Below are positions 6,747 to 15,550 of a stretch of DNA of 46,073 bases, piece after piece. The notes below the pieces were generated by a model. That model was not told the origin of the DNA. It did no database searches and worked only from the letters and a program-made list of their open reading frames with translations. Positions within the stretch are counted from its first letter, which is position 1. Every line of letters begins with the position of its first letter. A program made the position numbers and the translations under genes. Source of the DNA: Syntrophomonas sp. DTU018 (GTDB lineage Bacteria > Bacillota > Syntrophomonadia > Syntrophomonadales > Syntrophomonadaceae); NCBI GenBank assembly GCA_001513155.1, contig LFSR01000049.1, positions 1-46,073 of the forward strand, written 5' to 3'.

Positions 6747-8732
6747 TTGAAAGGCTACACGGGCAAAATTCTTTTTGTAAATCTCACTACCGGACATATC
6801 GAAGAACGTACCATCCCTGACCAGGTGTATGAAATGCTCCTTTCGGGAGTAGGGCTGGGGGCTTACGTATTGTACAACGAAATCCCGGCCGGGGCTGATC
6901 CCCTGGGTCCTGACAATGTACTGGGATTTACCAGCGGGCTGCTGACGGGCACCGGCAGCCTCATGACCGGGCGCTGGATGGTGGTGTGCAAATCTCCTCT
7001 CACCGGAGGGTGGGGAGATGCCAACTGCGGGGGCTATTTTGCCCCGGCCATCAAGCAGTGCGGTTACGACGGCATTTTCTTCACAGGCATTGCGGAAAAG
7101 CCGGTATACCTGCTGGTCAACAATAAGGGACCCCAGCTGAAGGATGCCTCCCACGTATGGGGCAAGGACGCCACCGAAAGCGAAGAAATCCTTATCGCCG
7201 AGAATACGGTTAAGAAAAAACCGGCGGTAGCCGTAATCGGTACTGCCGGCGAGAAAGTATCCCTCATCGCCGGGGTATGCCACGACCGGGGCCGCATTGC
7301 CGCCCGTTCCGGGGTGGGAGCGGTTATGGGTTCCAAACGACTGAAAGCCGTAGTCCTGGCCGGTTCCAAACCTATAAAATGCCATGACCCCCAGGCAGTA
7401 AAGGAAATCAGCCAGGCTTTTGCCGGCAAGGTGCGCAAGCAAAACCTGCCCGGAATCGTCAAAGGCGGCTTTCTGCCTGTAATGGGAAAAGTGATGGGTT
7501 CCATGAAGAGAGTGGCTCCTCTGGACGGGATGCTGTTTGCCTCCTTGATGAAAAAGTGGGGCACCCCCATGTCCAACGGCATGTCCGCCACCAGCGGCGA
7601 TACCCCCATAAAGAACTGGGCCGGTTCGGTGAAAGACTATAACCGTTCCTACTACAGCAAAATTAACGCCGACCACGTAATCAAGCGGGAGTACCGCAAG
7701 TACCACTGTTACTCCTGTGTGGTGGGCTGCGGAGGGGTATGCAATATTTCCGATATCGGCCAGGGCAAGTTCACCCATACCCACAAGCCGGAATACGAGA
7801 CCTGTGCCGTATTCGGCCCCTTGCTGATGAACCGGAACCTGGAGTCCATATTCTATATCAACGAGCTTCTGAACCGGGCGGGAATGGACAGCATATCCGC
7901 CGGTCACGCTGTGGCCTTTGCCATGGAGTGCTATGAAAAGGGCCTCATAACCCGCGAAGATACCGGGGGGCTGGAGCTTACCTGGGGCAATGCCGGGGCC
8001 ATTATCAAGCTGGTCGAGATGATGATTGCCCGGGAAGGTTTTGGAGATGTGCTGGCTGACGGGGTAAAGGCAGCCGCCAGGAAATTGGGCAGGGGTACAG
8101 ACAAATATGCCATCCACGCCGGGGGCCAGGAACCAGGCGCCCATGATTCCCGTTTTGACCCCATGATGGGCGTACATTACAGTGTTGACCCCACTCCCGG
8201 CCGGCACACCATAGGGGCCTCCCAGTATTACAACATGACCAGGCTGTGGGAAAAAGTCTCCTGGGCACCGGCCGTGAAAATATATCCCAAGGATGAGGAA
8301 TATATGGCCACCGACCGGGAAGCGTTAAAGTCCGTGGCGGGAGCCTGTTACAAGCAAATCGTTGACGGCATAGGCGGGTGCCTGTTTGCCCAGATAACGG
8401 GTGTCCAGCACTGGCAGGCTTTTGAATGGCTGAATGCGGCCACCGGCTGGAACAAAACCCCGGATGAATACATGCTGATAGGCAAGCGCATGCAGACTCT
8501 CCGGCAGCTGTTCAATATCAAACACGGTATCGACCCCAGGACCTTCAAAATGCATCGCCGCATGGCCGGGGACCCGCCCCTGAAGGAAGGCCCCCTGAAA
8601 GGCAGGCAGGTACCTATTGACGCTATGATGAAGCTGCACTGGAAGCACTTCGGCTGGGATGAGAATACCGGCGTACCCCTGCCGGAAACCGTTCAAGAGC
8701 TGGGATTGGATCAGTTGCTGCAGAAAGGATGA
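6747..8732 (+). CDS. aor: Aldehyde:ferredoxin oxidoreductase (tungstopterin enzyme)
   Basis: A 661-residue member of the AOR family. The N-terminal pterin domain starts MKGYTGKILFVNLTTG. The [4Fe-4S] ligands are Cys321, Cys324 and Cys328 in CYSCVVGC and a fourth at Cys545 in DGIGGCLF. The family oxidises aldehydes to carboxylic acids, or reduces acids when the ferredoxin pool is very reduced, using a bis-tungstopterin cofactor in the cytoplasm. The start is TTG with GAGGGG upstream. It is flanked by a MoaD-like carrier and a two-cluster ferredoxin that could be its direct electron partner. The subfamily, and therefore the substrate, cannot be settled from motifs alone. Confidence 0.93.
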   Translation: MKGYTGKILFVNLTTGHIEERTIPDQVYEMLLSGVGLGAYVLYNEIPAGADPLGPDNVLGFTSGLLTGTGSLMTGRWMVVCKSPLTGGWGDANCGGYFAPAIKQCGYDGIFFTGIAEKPVYLLVNNKGPQLKDASHVWGKDATESEEILIAENTVKKKPAVAVIGTAGEKVSLIAGVCHDRGRIAARSGVGAVMGSKRLKAVVLAGSKPIKCHDPQAVKEISQAFAGKVRKQNLPGIVKGGFLPVMGKVMGSMKRVAPLDGMLFASLMKKWGTPMSNGMSATSGDTPIKNWAGSVKDYNRSYYSKINADHVIKREYRKYHCYSCVVGCGGVCNISDIGQGKFTHTHKPEYETCAVFGPLLMNRNLESIFYINELLNRAGMDSISAGHAVAFAMECYEKGLITREDTGGLELTWGNAGAIIKLVEMMIAREGFGDVLADGVKAAARKLGRGTDKYAIHAGGQEPGAHDSRFDPMMGVHYSVDPTPGRHTIGASQYYNMTRLWEKVSWAPAVKIYPKDEEYMATDREALKSVAGACYKQIVDGIGGCLFAQITGVQHWQAFEWLNAATGWNKTPDEYMLIGKRMQTLRQLFNIKHGIDPRTFKMHRRMAGDPPLKEGPLKGRQVPIDAMMKLHWKHFGWDENTGVPLPETVQELGLDQLLQKG

Positions 8733-8736
8733 TAAC

Positions 8737-8979
8737 ATGGCCAGGGGAGAAGTCATCATAGATTACCAAATTTGTATGGGCTGCGGGATCTGTGTCCAGG
8801 CCTGCCCCTTTAGTTACCTGGAGCTGTCCCGTTACGGGAACGACCCTTATAAACGCCTGTATCCGGAACTGGAAGCTGATCACGGCTGCACCGGGTGCGG
8901 CATTTGTGCTAAAGAATGTCCGTTGGAATGCATAACCGCCCGGAAAAAGGATGAGAAAAAGGATGTTCCTTTATCATAA
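8737..8979 (+). CDS. 2x[4Fe-4S] ferredoxin
   Basis: An 80-residue dicluster ferredoxin with Cys13/16/19/23 and Cys51/54/57/61, each set in CxxCxxCxxxCP. The 27-residue spacer between clusters is longer than in clostridial ferredoxins and resembles the electron-transfer subunits found with tungsten oxidoreductases. The frame is open further upstream, but the ATG at 8737 has AAAGGA before it and lies 4 bp after the AOR stop. It probably takes electrons from AOR. Confidence 0.92.
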   Translation: MARGEVIIDYQICMGCGICVQACPFSYLELSRYGNDPYKRLYPELEADHGCTGCGICAKECPLECITARKKDEKKDVPLS

Positions 8980-9012
8980 GTTCTGATAAGCCCCGGTGAA
9001 GGAGAAAGTACC

Positions 9013-9771
9013 ATGAGTGAGAAAGGACCCATACAGGATTCATTATCGCGCTATGCCCGGCAAACCATCCTCAAAGAAGTAGGGATTGAGGGGCAGGCCC
9101 GCCTGGCATCATCCAGCGTGCTGGTGGTGGGGGCCGGAGGGCTGGGCTCCGCGGCTTTGTATTATTTGGCTGCAGCCGGGGTGGGAAGGCTGGGCATAGT
9201 GGACTATGACCAGGTCAGCCTGTCCAACCTGCAGCGCCAGATTCTCTACACCAGCGCTGATCTGGGGAATAACAAGGTGGACATCGCTGCCCTGAGGCTG
9301 CAAGCTCTTAATCCGGCAGTCCGGACAGATAAACATCAGGTGCAAATAAATGCCGGAAATGCTCAATCCATCATCTCCGGTTATGACCTGGTAGTAGATG
9401 CGGTGGATAACCTGCCCACCCGCTATATTGTCAATGATGCCTGCTGTGCCCTGGGAAAACCCCTGGTGGAAGCGGCTGTATCCGGCTTCGACGGGCTGCT
9501 GATGACCATTATCCCCGGGAAAACCCCCTGTTACCGCTGCCTGTTCCCCTCTCCCCTGCCGGATGAATATGCATCCCAGGTGGGCAACGGCATTATGGGC
9601 ATGGTTCCTGGAGTCATCGGGTCACTGGAAGCCCTGGAAGCCATAAAGGTTTTGCTGAATATCGGCTCCCCTTTGTCAGGCCGTTTTTTGTCCTTCCGGG
9701 GGCTGGATATGCATTTTGAAGAGATCATCCTCCCCCGCGACCCCAACTGCCCTGCCTGCAGTGGATTGTAA
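9013..9771 (+). CDS. ThiF/MoeB/HesA-family sulfur-carrier adenylyltransferase
   Basis: A 252-residue E1-like enzyme. The nucleotide-binding motif GAGGLGS is at residues 40-46, followed by DYDQVSLSNLQRQILY, the family signature. A zinc site is formed by Cys173/Cys176 (PCYRC) and Cys246/Cys249 (NCPAC). These enzymes adenylate the C-terminal glycine of MoaD or ThiS. Placed 33 bp after the ferredoxin gene in an operon that also has a MoaD-like carrier, it is most likely the MoeB partner of that carrier, giving the AOR operon its own pterin sulfuration pair. ThiF or HesA roles remain possible. Confidence 0.88.
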   Translation: MSEKGPIQDSLSRYARQTILKEVGIEGQARLASSSVLVVGAGGLGSAALYYLAAAGVGRLGIVDYDQVSLSNLQRQILYTSADLGNNKVDIAALRLQALNPAVRTDKHQVQINAGNAQSIISGYDLVVDAVDNLPTRYIVNDACCALGKPLVEAAVSGFDGLLMTIIPGKTPCYRCLFPSPLPDEYASQVGNGIMGMVPGVIGSLEALEAIKVLLNIGSPLSGRFLSFRGLDMHFEEIILPRDPNCPACSGL

Positions 9772-9820
9772 TCCAGTTGTCATCGCTCTGATGCCCATCA
9801 TGCTGCATCACTAGCTAACC

Positions 9821-10072
9821 TTATTGCCTGCTTCCCTGGTAATAAGTCACACCGCCCAAACTTCGCTTAATGGCGCGGGTGTATTTATACCTGGCAGCAC
9901 ATTGACCACAGCCGTAACAGCCAAACAGTATGGATTGATCTACCTGCACCTGATCATTTTCAATATGCAGCGGTCCGGTGCACACGTTCACACATAAGCC
10001 GCACAGGCTGCAAAGCTCATGGTCGATGATTACCTGGGCGTTTTCCTTGGCTCTTCGCGTTACCAGCGGCAT
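9821..10072 (-). CDS. Ferredoxin-like protein with one complete cluster motif
   Basis: An 83-residue protein. Cys21/24/27/31 form a full [4Fe-4S] motif. The second motif has only Cys52/55/58 in GCYGCGQCAARYKY; the fourth Cys and its proline are missing. A three-Cys site could bind a [3Fe-4S] cluster, a labile cluster or nothing. The start has GGGGGGAT shortly upstream. It converges on the ThiF-like gene and is not part of that operon. No stop codon or obvious frameshift explains the missing Cys. Confidence 0.75.
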   Translation of the reverse strand: MPLVTRRAKENAQVIIDHELCSLCGLCVNVCTGPLHIENDQVQVDQSILFGCYGCGQCAARYKYTRAIKRSLGGVTYYQGSRQ

Positions 10073-10134
10073 AAAATCCCCCCAGACTTTTAGCCCTTTT
10101 ACCTCCGATTATTTCATACATCCGGAAAAACCAA

Positions 10135-10160
10135 AAGCCCCTCCGAACTCAGAGAGGCTT
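10135..10160 (-). terminator. Intrinsic terminator after the 62-residue Cys-rich protein
   Basis: A 9-bp stem (one G-U pair) with an 8-base loop between 10135-10143 and 10152-10160. On the minus strand it is followed by TTTTGGTTTTT. It lies about 70 bp past the stop of the 10232-10420 gene. Confidence 0.65.
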
Positions 10161-10231
10161 AACGCTCATACTTGGTTTGTTTTGACTTTTTAAAGATGCA
10201 TTGGTTAGACTCGACTCTGCATCATGACCCA

Positions 10232-10420
10232 CTATTGTTTACCGGACTCCATGAGATTACCAAACATCTTGTTGATCTTTTCCTGAAAGCGCTGGTAACA
10301 ATCATTGGGACATTGCTTTTTGCAAAACTCCGAGCCAAACTGGTAGCAATAATAATCAGCCGATTCTTTCGGTTTCCCCTCTGGCTGGCCTTTGCTCGTT
10401 TTTTCAGACTCCTGACTCAT
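10232..10420 (-). CDS. Small Cys-containing hypothetical protein
   Basis: A 62-residue protein with a polar, Lys/Glu-rich N-terminus and four Cys (25, 33, 37, 41) spaced Cx7Cx3Cx3C, followed by an amphipathic helix. I do not recognise the family. A clear AGGAGG about 6 bases before the ATG and an intrinsic terminator downstream support a real gene. It has no signal peptide or membrane segment. Metal binding is possible from the Cys spacing, but the pattern fits no named motif. Confidence 0.6.
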   Translation of the reverse strand: MSQESEKTSKGQPEGKPKESADYYCYQFGSEFCKKQCPNDCYQRFQEKINKMFGNLMESGKQ

Positions 10421-10633
10421 ATTGGCCTCCTGTGGTTCAAGATCTGTGCTGCCTTTTTACTATAACACAAAAGGCCAAGGGTAAACATAGCCACCACGAG
10501 GCTGCCCTGTTTACACCCGCTGGTTCTTGAGTATTCAGCCAGCAGATAGTAATAAGCTAACAAGGTGTTACAACGACACGTTCTCATGACATAAGTATGG
10601 TATTATATTTAAAAAAAACAGGGGGCAATCACC

Positions 10634-11668
10634 TTGATTACCAAACAGGAAATCATCGATGCGGCCTACCAGATTGGTTTTGCAGATATCGGCTTTACCA
10701 CCGCTGAACCTTTTGATTCCCACAGAGCGATCCTCGAAGAGCGGTCCTCCTTTTATGACTGGGCGTATGAAAAGGGGATGGATCTGCTGAAGGGAACTGA
10801 TCCTAAAGCAATTTATCCGGAGGCCCGGAGCATCATTGTTTTGCTTGAAAACTATCATAAGGAAGGGTTCCCTCCGGACATGCTGGGTAAATTTGGACGC
10901 TGCTACATGGTGGACGACCGGATGACCAAAGATGATCTGGCACAGAGGACCAAACAGTTCCGCGCCTTCCTGTCCGCCAATGGTATCCAATCCAAATCCG
11001 GCGCCAATCTCCCCCAGCGGCTGGCAGCCGCCCGAGCCGGCCTGGGCACCTTCGGCAAGAACTGCATGTTTTATGCCAAAAAAGCCGCCCGGCGGAGTTC
11101 CTGGGTCTTTCCCGTGGTCTTGCTGGTAGATCAGGAATTTGACCCGGATGAACCAACAGTTACTGTGGACTGCCCAACCTGGTGTCGAAACGCCTGCATC
11201 GCCGCCTGCCCCACCGGAGCGCTGCGGGGTCCCAATAAAATCGATCCCCGCAAATGTATTTCCTATTTAAGCTATTTTGGCGAAGGAGTAACTCCCCTGG
11301 AATACCGGGAGGCCATGGGGATGAGGGTTTACGGCTGCGACCGCTGCCAGGAGGTCTGCCCCCGCAACGAACCCTGTATGAATCAGGATATGCCCGTCAG
11401 CCAGAAGATTTCTGCCTGGGCAAAAGACTTTGATCTGCGGGCCTTATTGCACATGGATGAGCAATATTATATAGAAAAGGTCCTGCCCCATATGTTCTAT
11501 ATACCTCCTAAGGAGATCTGGCGTTTTCAGATGAATGCCGCACGGGCCATGGGGAACAGCCTGAACCCTGAATACAAGGAAGAACTTGAGCGCTGCCTGG
11601 CAGAAAACCGGGATGAAAGAGTCCGGGAAATGGCGGCCTGGGCATGGGAAAAGTTGAACTCTTTATAA
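10634..11668 (+). CDS. QueG-like 4Fe-4S double-cluster protein
   Basis: A 344-residue protein of the epoxyqueuosine reductase/reductive dehalogenase-related family. The middle holds RLAAARAGLGTFGKN, a region near the cobalamin pocket in QueG. Two ferredoxin motifs follow (CRNACIAACPTGAL and YGCDRCQEVCPRNEPC). The C-terminus has one HEAT-like helical repeat, fewer than standard QueG. The start is TTG with AGGGGG upstream. It could be a true queuosine enzyme or one of the many QueG-like redox proteins of anaerobes. No tRNA-modification gene is nearby, so no symbol is given. Confidence 0.82.
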   Translation: MITKQEIIDAAYQIGFADIGFTTAEPFDSHRAILEERSSFYDWAYEKGMDLLKGTDPKAIYPEARSIIVLLENYHKEGFPPDMLGKFGRCYMVDDRMTKDDLAQRTKQFRAFLSANGIQSKSGANLPQRLAAARAGLGTFGKNCMFYAKKAARRSSWVFPVVLLVDQEFDPDEPTVTVDCPTWCRNACIAACPTGALRGPNKIDPRKCISYLSYFGEGVTPLEYREAMGMRVYGCDRCQEVCPRNEPCMNQDMPVSQKISAWAKDFDLRALLHMDEQYYIEKVLPHMFYIPPKEIWRFQMNAARAMGNSLNPEYKEELERCLAENRDERVREMAAWAWEKLNSL

Positions 11669-11913
11669 CCAGGCTCAACCAGGGGCATGTCCACAACCGT
11701 CCCTAGCAGCCTTGTTGGAGAACTGGCAGGATGCTAAACCGGTGGTAACGGATTACGCTAAAATGGCCAGCTTTTACTTGGCGGATTGTTGGATATCGTG
11801 TTCCGCTGCCCATATGTCCGGCAATAGAAAGAGTTTTTTTGATGACCAGCGGCAGCCAGTGATAAACTGTTTAAAAGTGTTTCATGCCTAAAAAATGTGA
11901 AAGGGCGGATGGT

Positions 11914-12663
11914 ATGATCTTCGTAAAAAATACCCCCAATAATACCGGTGTCGCTGTTTATGGGGATTACCGGGATTTTTCGGGGCTCTATGAAGCACTC
12001 CATGACATTGTGGGGAATGAGGAAGAGTTCTCAGATCATGAAATGTCACGGCTGCGGGTGCTGGGCGTATGCTATGATCTGCGTCATGCCATGATGGGGG
12101 ACCGGGAATATGAATTCGTTGACAATGGCATGGATGATAATACGAAAAGGAAGCTGTCGGTATTAACCCCGGACAAAAACATATACCTGAAGATAAATGT
12201 GCTGTGGCCGGAGTTGCTATTTGTAATGATGGCCTTAAATGATTTTATACTCCTTTATGCGAAAAAGAAGGCCCGGGACAGTTATGGGCCGTTTTTGGAC
12301 AGGCGCAATATATGGAATGTTTCCATTGCCCAGGTGCGTATGTTTCAAGCGATGGTGGCCAAGTGTATCCAGAAAACAGTATCCCCGGCTTCTTTTACCC
12401 GCATGATGAATCTGATGAACCGGGATTATGTATGGATGGGAAACTATATCACCCAGTATTTGGATTTTTTGAACGTCCGGTTTTTGGAGTATAGCCCGGA
12501 AAAACGTCTGAAATCCATCCCTACCATAGCCAAGCGGCTGGCCGAACAGGGTAAGGAATACATGAAAGTGAGGAGCGAAGTAATTGCCGCAGCGCAGCAT
12601 TATAATTGTACGGTAGAAAATATCAGGTTCGCCGGAGAATACCCGGATGAGATAGACTGGTAA
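11914..12663 (+). CDS. Conserved hypothetical protein, probable DUF6904 family
   Basis: A 249-residue soluble protein. The opening MIFVKNTPNNTGVAVYGDY, then LRVLGVCYDLRHAMMGDREYEF and LWPELLFVMMALNDF, resemble from memory the DUF6904 family of Firmicutes, whose function is unknown. The open frame begins at 11884, but the ATG at 11914 has AAGGGCGG upstream and fits the family N-terminus better. No catalytic motif is evident. The next gene starts 42 bp downstream and is probably cotranscribed. The 245 bp upstream, after the QueG-like gene, contain no feature I recognise. Confidence 0.75.
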   Translation: MIFVKNTPNNTGVAVYGDYRDFSGLYEALHDIVGNEEEFSDHEMSRLRVLGVCYDLRHAMMGDREYEFVDNGMDDNTKRKLSVLTPDKNIYLKINVLWPELLFVMMALNDFILLYAKKKARDSYGPFLDRRNIWNVSIAQVRMFQAMVAKCIQKTVSPASFTRMMNLMNRDYVWMGNYITQYLDFLNVRFLEYSPEKRLKSIPTIAKRLAEQGKEYMKVRSEVIAAAQHYNCTVENIRFAGEYPDEIDW

Positions 12664-12705
12664 TTCATCTTGATCCAAGATGACCGTATGAAAGGAAGCA
12701 AACTT

Positions 12706-12996
12706 ATGAGTAAATTGTCTTTTAGAGGTGTCATTATATCAATCCAGCCCCGGATCAGATTGACTCGTTCTTTTGACCAAGCCTATCATAACTACTTGGG
12801 ATATGCTATCAAAATTAATGGAACCATTGAAAACCAGCCAACTACATTCTCTATCGGCATCGGCAAAACAGTCCAGGCAAAATTCCATCTCCGGGTTAAT
12901 AATGTTATATCCGGTGAATGCCTCCCGGTTCCCAATGTGGATTTGGAGCCGGTAGATTATTATAAAGTATCGAAGTTAGAAAAAATATCAGAATGA
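12706..12996 (+). CDS. Conserved hypothetical protein, probably C-terminally truncated
   Basis: A 96-residue protein starting MSKLSFRGVIISIQPRIRLT. It predicts as a small beta-barrel (OB-like). From memory, longer clostridial relatives have the same N-terminal domain followed by a Cys-rich second half (about 180 residues in all); here the frame ends after the first domain. The start at 12706 is chosen over an upstream TTG because AAAGGAAG lies 7-8 bases before it. It overlaps the 3' end of the opposing small gene by 9 bp. Confidence 0.7.
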   Translation: MSKLSFRGVIISIQPRIRLTRSFDQAYHNYLGYAIKINGTIENQPTTFSIGIGKTVQAKFHLRVNNVISGECLPVPNVDLEPVDYYKVSKLEKISE

Positions 12997-13197
12997 GTGC
13001 CCATTCAGTAATAATATAAACCAGCCACGGTAAGCAAAGTACCGCAAGCAGTCCTCTACTTGTTGATGGGTAAGCTTGGTTATAGATGTGCCCTCTGCCC
13101 CGCTGCAAAAAGTTACCCCCTTATCATTGCTGCTCACCCAAAACTTTTTGGCTTTGCCTCCTCTACCAAGGGTCCAATATTCTTGCTTCACCTGCAT
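12988..13197 (-). CDS. Small conserved-looking hypothetical protein
   Basis: A 69-residue frame beginning MQVKQEYWTLGRGGKAKKFW. The composition is protein-like (a basic start, aromatic residues, alternating beta segments, then LTHQQVEDCLRYFAYRGWF, a good amphipathic helix), and GGGAGGGGG precedes the ATG by about 9 bases. No family name can be given. It converges on the 96-residue gene and is divergent from the two-component system. Confidence 0.55.
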   Translation of the reverse strand: MQVKQEYWTLGRGGKAKKFWVSSNDKGVTFCSGAEGTSITKLTHQQVEDCLRYFAYRGWFILLLNGHSF

Positions 13198-13368
13198 CAA
13201 ATCATCCCCCTCCCTTTCAATATACTCCTAACAAAGCTTATACAAAATATCAGCAGCACCTTCATCAATTAACTAATTTTAGTTTCTTCCCAAGTGAAAG
13301 TGTGGGCGCATAAGGAATTAACAACTTTTTAACATCTCTGTGCTACAGTTAGGTTGAGGTGATTGGGT

Positions 13369-14016
13369 TTGGCAAAAATTTTAATTGTAGAAGATGAAGT
13401 CCCAATCAATACGTTGATTAAGAAGAATCTGGAATTGGTGGGGCATGAATGTTTTTCTGTTTATGATGGACAAGCCGCAATCGATGTACTTAAGGACCAT
13501 TCCTTTGATTTAATACTCCTGGACGTAATGCTGCCAGGCCTTGACGGGTTTAAAGTTTTCGAAAGAATAGGCCGAGTTCCGGCGATCTTCCTGACAGCCA
13601 GAAGCAGTCTTTCTGACCGGCTGAAAGGACTTACCATGGGGGCGGATGATTACCTTACAAAACCCTTTGAAATGTTGGAACTGCTGGCCCGTGTTGATGC
13701 GGTCTTACGCAGGACGAAAAAAGAAGAAAAGAGCTTTGCATTTGATAATGTAATTATTCGCTTTGACAGCCGTCAGATTCTTTTAGACGGAGAGGTGGTG
13801 GACTGTACACCCAAGGAATATGATTTGCTTGAGGCTCTGGTGCTGAACCGGAATATCGCTCTATCAAGAGAGAAACTGCTGAATCTCGCCTGGGGTTACG
13901 ATTACGAAGGAGATACCCGCACAGTCGATGTACATATTCAGAAACTGCGCAAAAAACTAGGCCTGGAAGAACGTATTAAAACTGTTTACAAACTGGGTTA
14001 CCGGCTTGAGGTATGA
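13369..14016 (+). CDS. OmpR/PhoB-family response regulator
   Basis: A 215-residue regulator. In the receiver domain the acidic pair is Glu8/Asp9, the phosphoacceptor is Asp52 in LLDVMLPGLDG, and Lys98 is in DYLTKPFE. The winged-helix DNA-binding domain occupies about residues 125-215, with the typical TVDVHIQKLRKKLG. A TTG at 13363 is also in frame, but GAGGTGA at 13356-13362 leaves no spacing for it, so the TTG at 13369 is preferred. It heads a set with the kinase and an exported protein, which is the likely target of its regulation. Confidence 0.92.
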   Translation: MAKILIVEDEVPINTLIKKNLELVGHECFSVYDGQAAIDVLKDHSFDLILLDVMLPGLDGFKVFERIGRVPAIFLTARSSLSDRLKGLTMGADDYLTKPFEMLELLARVDAVLRRTKKEEKSFAFDNVIIRFDSRQILLDGEVVDCTPKEYDLLEALVLNRNIALSREKLLNLAWGYDYEGDTRTVDVHIQKLRKKLGLEERIKTVYKLGYRLEV

Positions 14017-14070
14017 AATATATTGAGCTCGTTGGAACCTGCGAACTTTCAAAAGAAATGAGTATTTGAT

Positions 14071-15468
14071 ATGAAAAACAAGACCTATTTGCTCACCTTG
14101 ATACTGTTTCTCCTGTTTTTTAACGGCAGTATTTTATTGATTTCCATTGTTAATCTGAAAACCAACCTGGACAGCACCCGGGAAAACTGTCTGCGGGACC
14201 ATAGTTTTATTACGATAGCACTGACCAAAGATCTGACCGCACTGGAAAGCAGAGGTATTGAAGCGGGCAGCGCATTACAGGTGCTCTTTGACTCCTATGT
14301 CCATTATTACGGGAAGCAGAATGTATATATGGAACTTGTGCAGAATGGCCAAACACTCTATTCCAGCCTGCCGGAGGGACAGGAGTTAAAAGGAAAACCG
14401 GAGCTGCCGGCAGCGGGTAAACGGATCATCTCCACACTGCCATCCCAGGACAGAAAGTATATCGGCGTTGTTGGGGTACTTCCAGCCCCACATGATAGTA
14501 TCGTACTGTCTTATTATTATGATTTGTCTGAACTCACAGCCGCATGGAAAAGAATGACAAGTCTTCTGTTCCTGGCTGGACTGGTTATCTCCTCCCTGCT
14601 TGCCGTTTGTCTCATTCTGCTGCTCAATCACCTTTTTAAGCCTCTGCAGCAAATCTCCGAGGCTTCGAAGAGCATTGCTCAGGGCAATTATGCCAATCGG
14701 ATCCCGGTTCGGGGTCAGGACGAGCTTTCCGAAATGGCCACCAGCTTTAACAATATGGCGGAAGCGATTGAGAACCAGATTGCCCGGCTTGCCGATGCGG
14801 CGGAGCAGAAACAGCGGTTTATCGATAATTTTGCCCACGAATTGCGGACCCCTTTGACCAGTATTTACGGATACGCAGAGTACCTGCAGAAGGCCTCCAT
14901 TTCAGAGGAAGACAAGCTGGAAGCAACCGGCTTTATCATGTCTGAGAGCAGGCGCTTGCAGAACATCGCTTACGTTTTGCTGGACCTGGCCTCTCTGCGC
15001 AGCAGCGAGATTGTGTTTGCACCGGTAGATATCGCCGAACTTTTCCAGAATATAATCGATACGCTGGTCCGAAAGGCAGAGGAAAAGCAGGTTACTATAT
15101 CTTTTGCATGTGGTTTTGATGTTTTGAACGGAGACCGGGACTTGCTTCAAAGTCTGATGGTGAACCTCACCGACAACGCGATAAAGGCCTGCGAACCAGG
15201 GGGCAGCATAAACATAACGGCCTATGCAGAAAACGGCCGAAAGATTATTGAGGTTCGAGACAATGGCAGAGGGATGACACGTGAGCAGCTAGCCCACATT
15301 ACGGAACCATTTTACCGGGTAGATAAAGCCCGCAGCAGAGCAGAGGGCGGGGTGGGGCTGGGGTTGTCCATTTGTGAGCAGATAGCCGCCCGTCACGGAG
15401 CTGAGTTGAAGTTTGATTCGCAACCCGGATTGGGAACAACCACAAAAGTTATTTTTACAAGTCTATGA
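14071..15468 (+). CDS. Membrane sensor histidine kinase with HAMP domain
   Basis: A 465-residue kinase. There is a transmembrane segment at about residues 5-27, an extracytoplasmic sensor region of some 135 residues, a second membrane segment at about 165-190, and a HAMP domain at about 190-240. The HisKA motif is NFAHELRTPLTS with His256. The ATPase boxes are present: N box around LTDNAIKAC, G1 VRDNGRGM, G2 GVGLGLSI. It phosphorylates the response regulator encoded 54 bp upstream. The sensed signal is unknown. Codon usage and base composition match its neighbours. Confidence 0.93.
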   Translation: MKNKTYLLTLILFLLFFNGSILLISIVNLKTNLDSTRENCLRDHSFITIALTKDLTALESRGIEAGSALQVLFDSYVHYYGKQNVYMELVQNGQTLYSSLPEGQELKGKPELPAAGKRIISTLPSQDRKYIGVVGVLPAPHDSIVLSYYYDLSELTAAWKRMTSLLFLAGLVISSLLAVCLILLLNHLFKPLQQISEASKSIAQGNYANRIPVRGQDELSEMATSFNNMAEAIENQIARLADAAEQKQRFIDNFAHELRTPLTSIYGYAEYLQKASISEEDKLEATGFIMSESRRLQNIAYVLLDLASLRSSEIVFAPVDIAELFQNIIDTLVRKAEEKQVTISFACGFDVLNGDRDLLQSLMVNLTDNAIKACEPGGSINITAYAENGRKIIEVRDNGRGMTREQLAHITEPFYRVDKARSRAEGGVGLGLSICEQIAARHGAELKFDSQPGLGTTTKVIFTSL

Positions 15469-15550
15469 TAAGTCGGTAACAGCTTACTGATTATACTGCT
15501 TCATACTAAACCTGTGATCACAAATCAAAAATGAAAGGAAGCAGGATAAA

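Noticed and set aside
6711-8207. 498-codon frame antisense to the aldehyde oxidoreductase gene
   Set aside because: It mirrors a well-supported AOR gene with cluster ligands and has no recognisable domain of its own.
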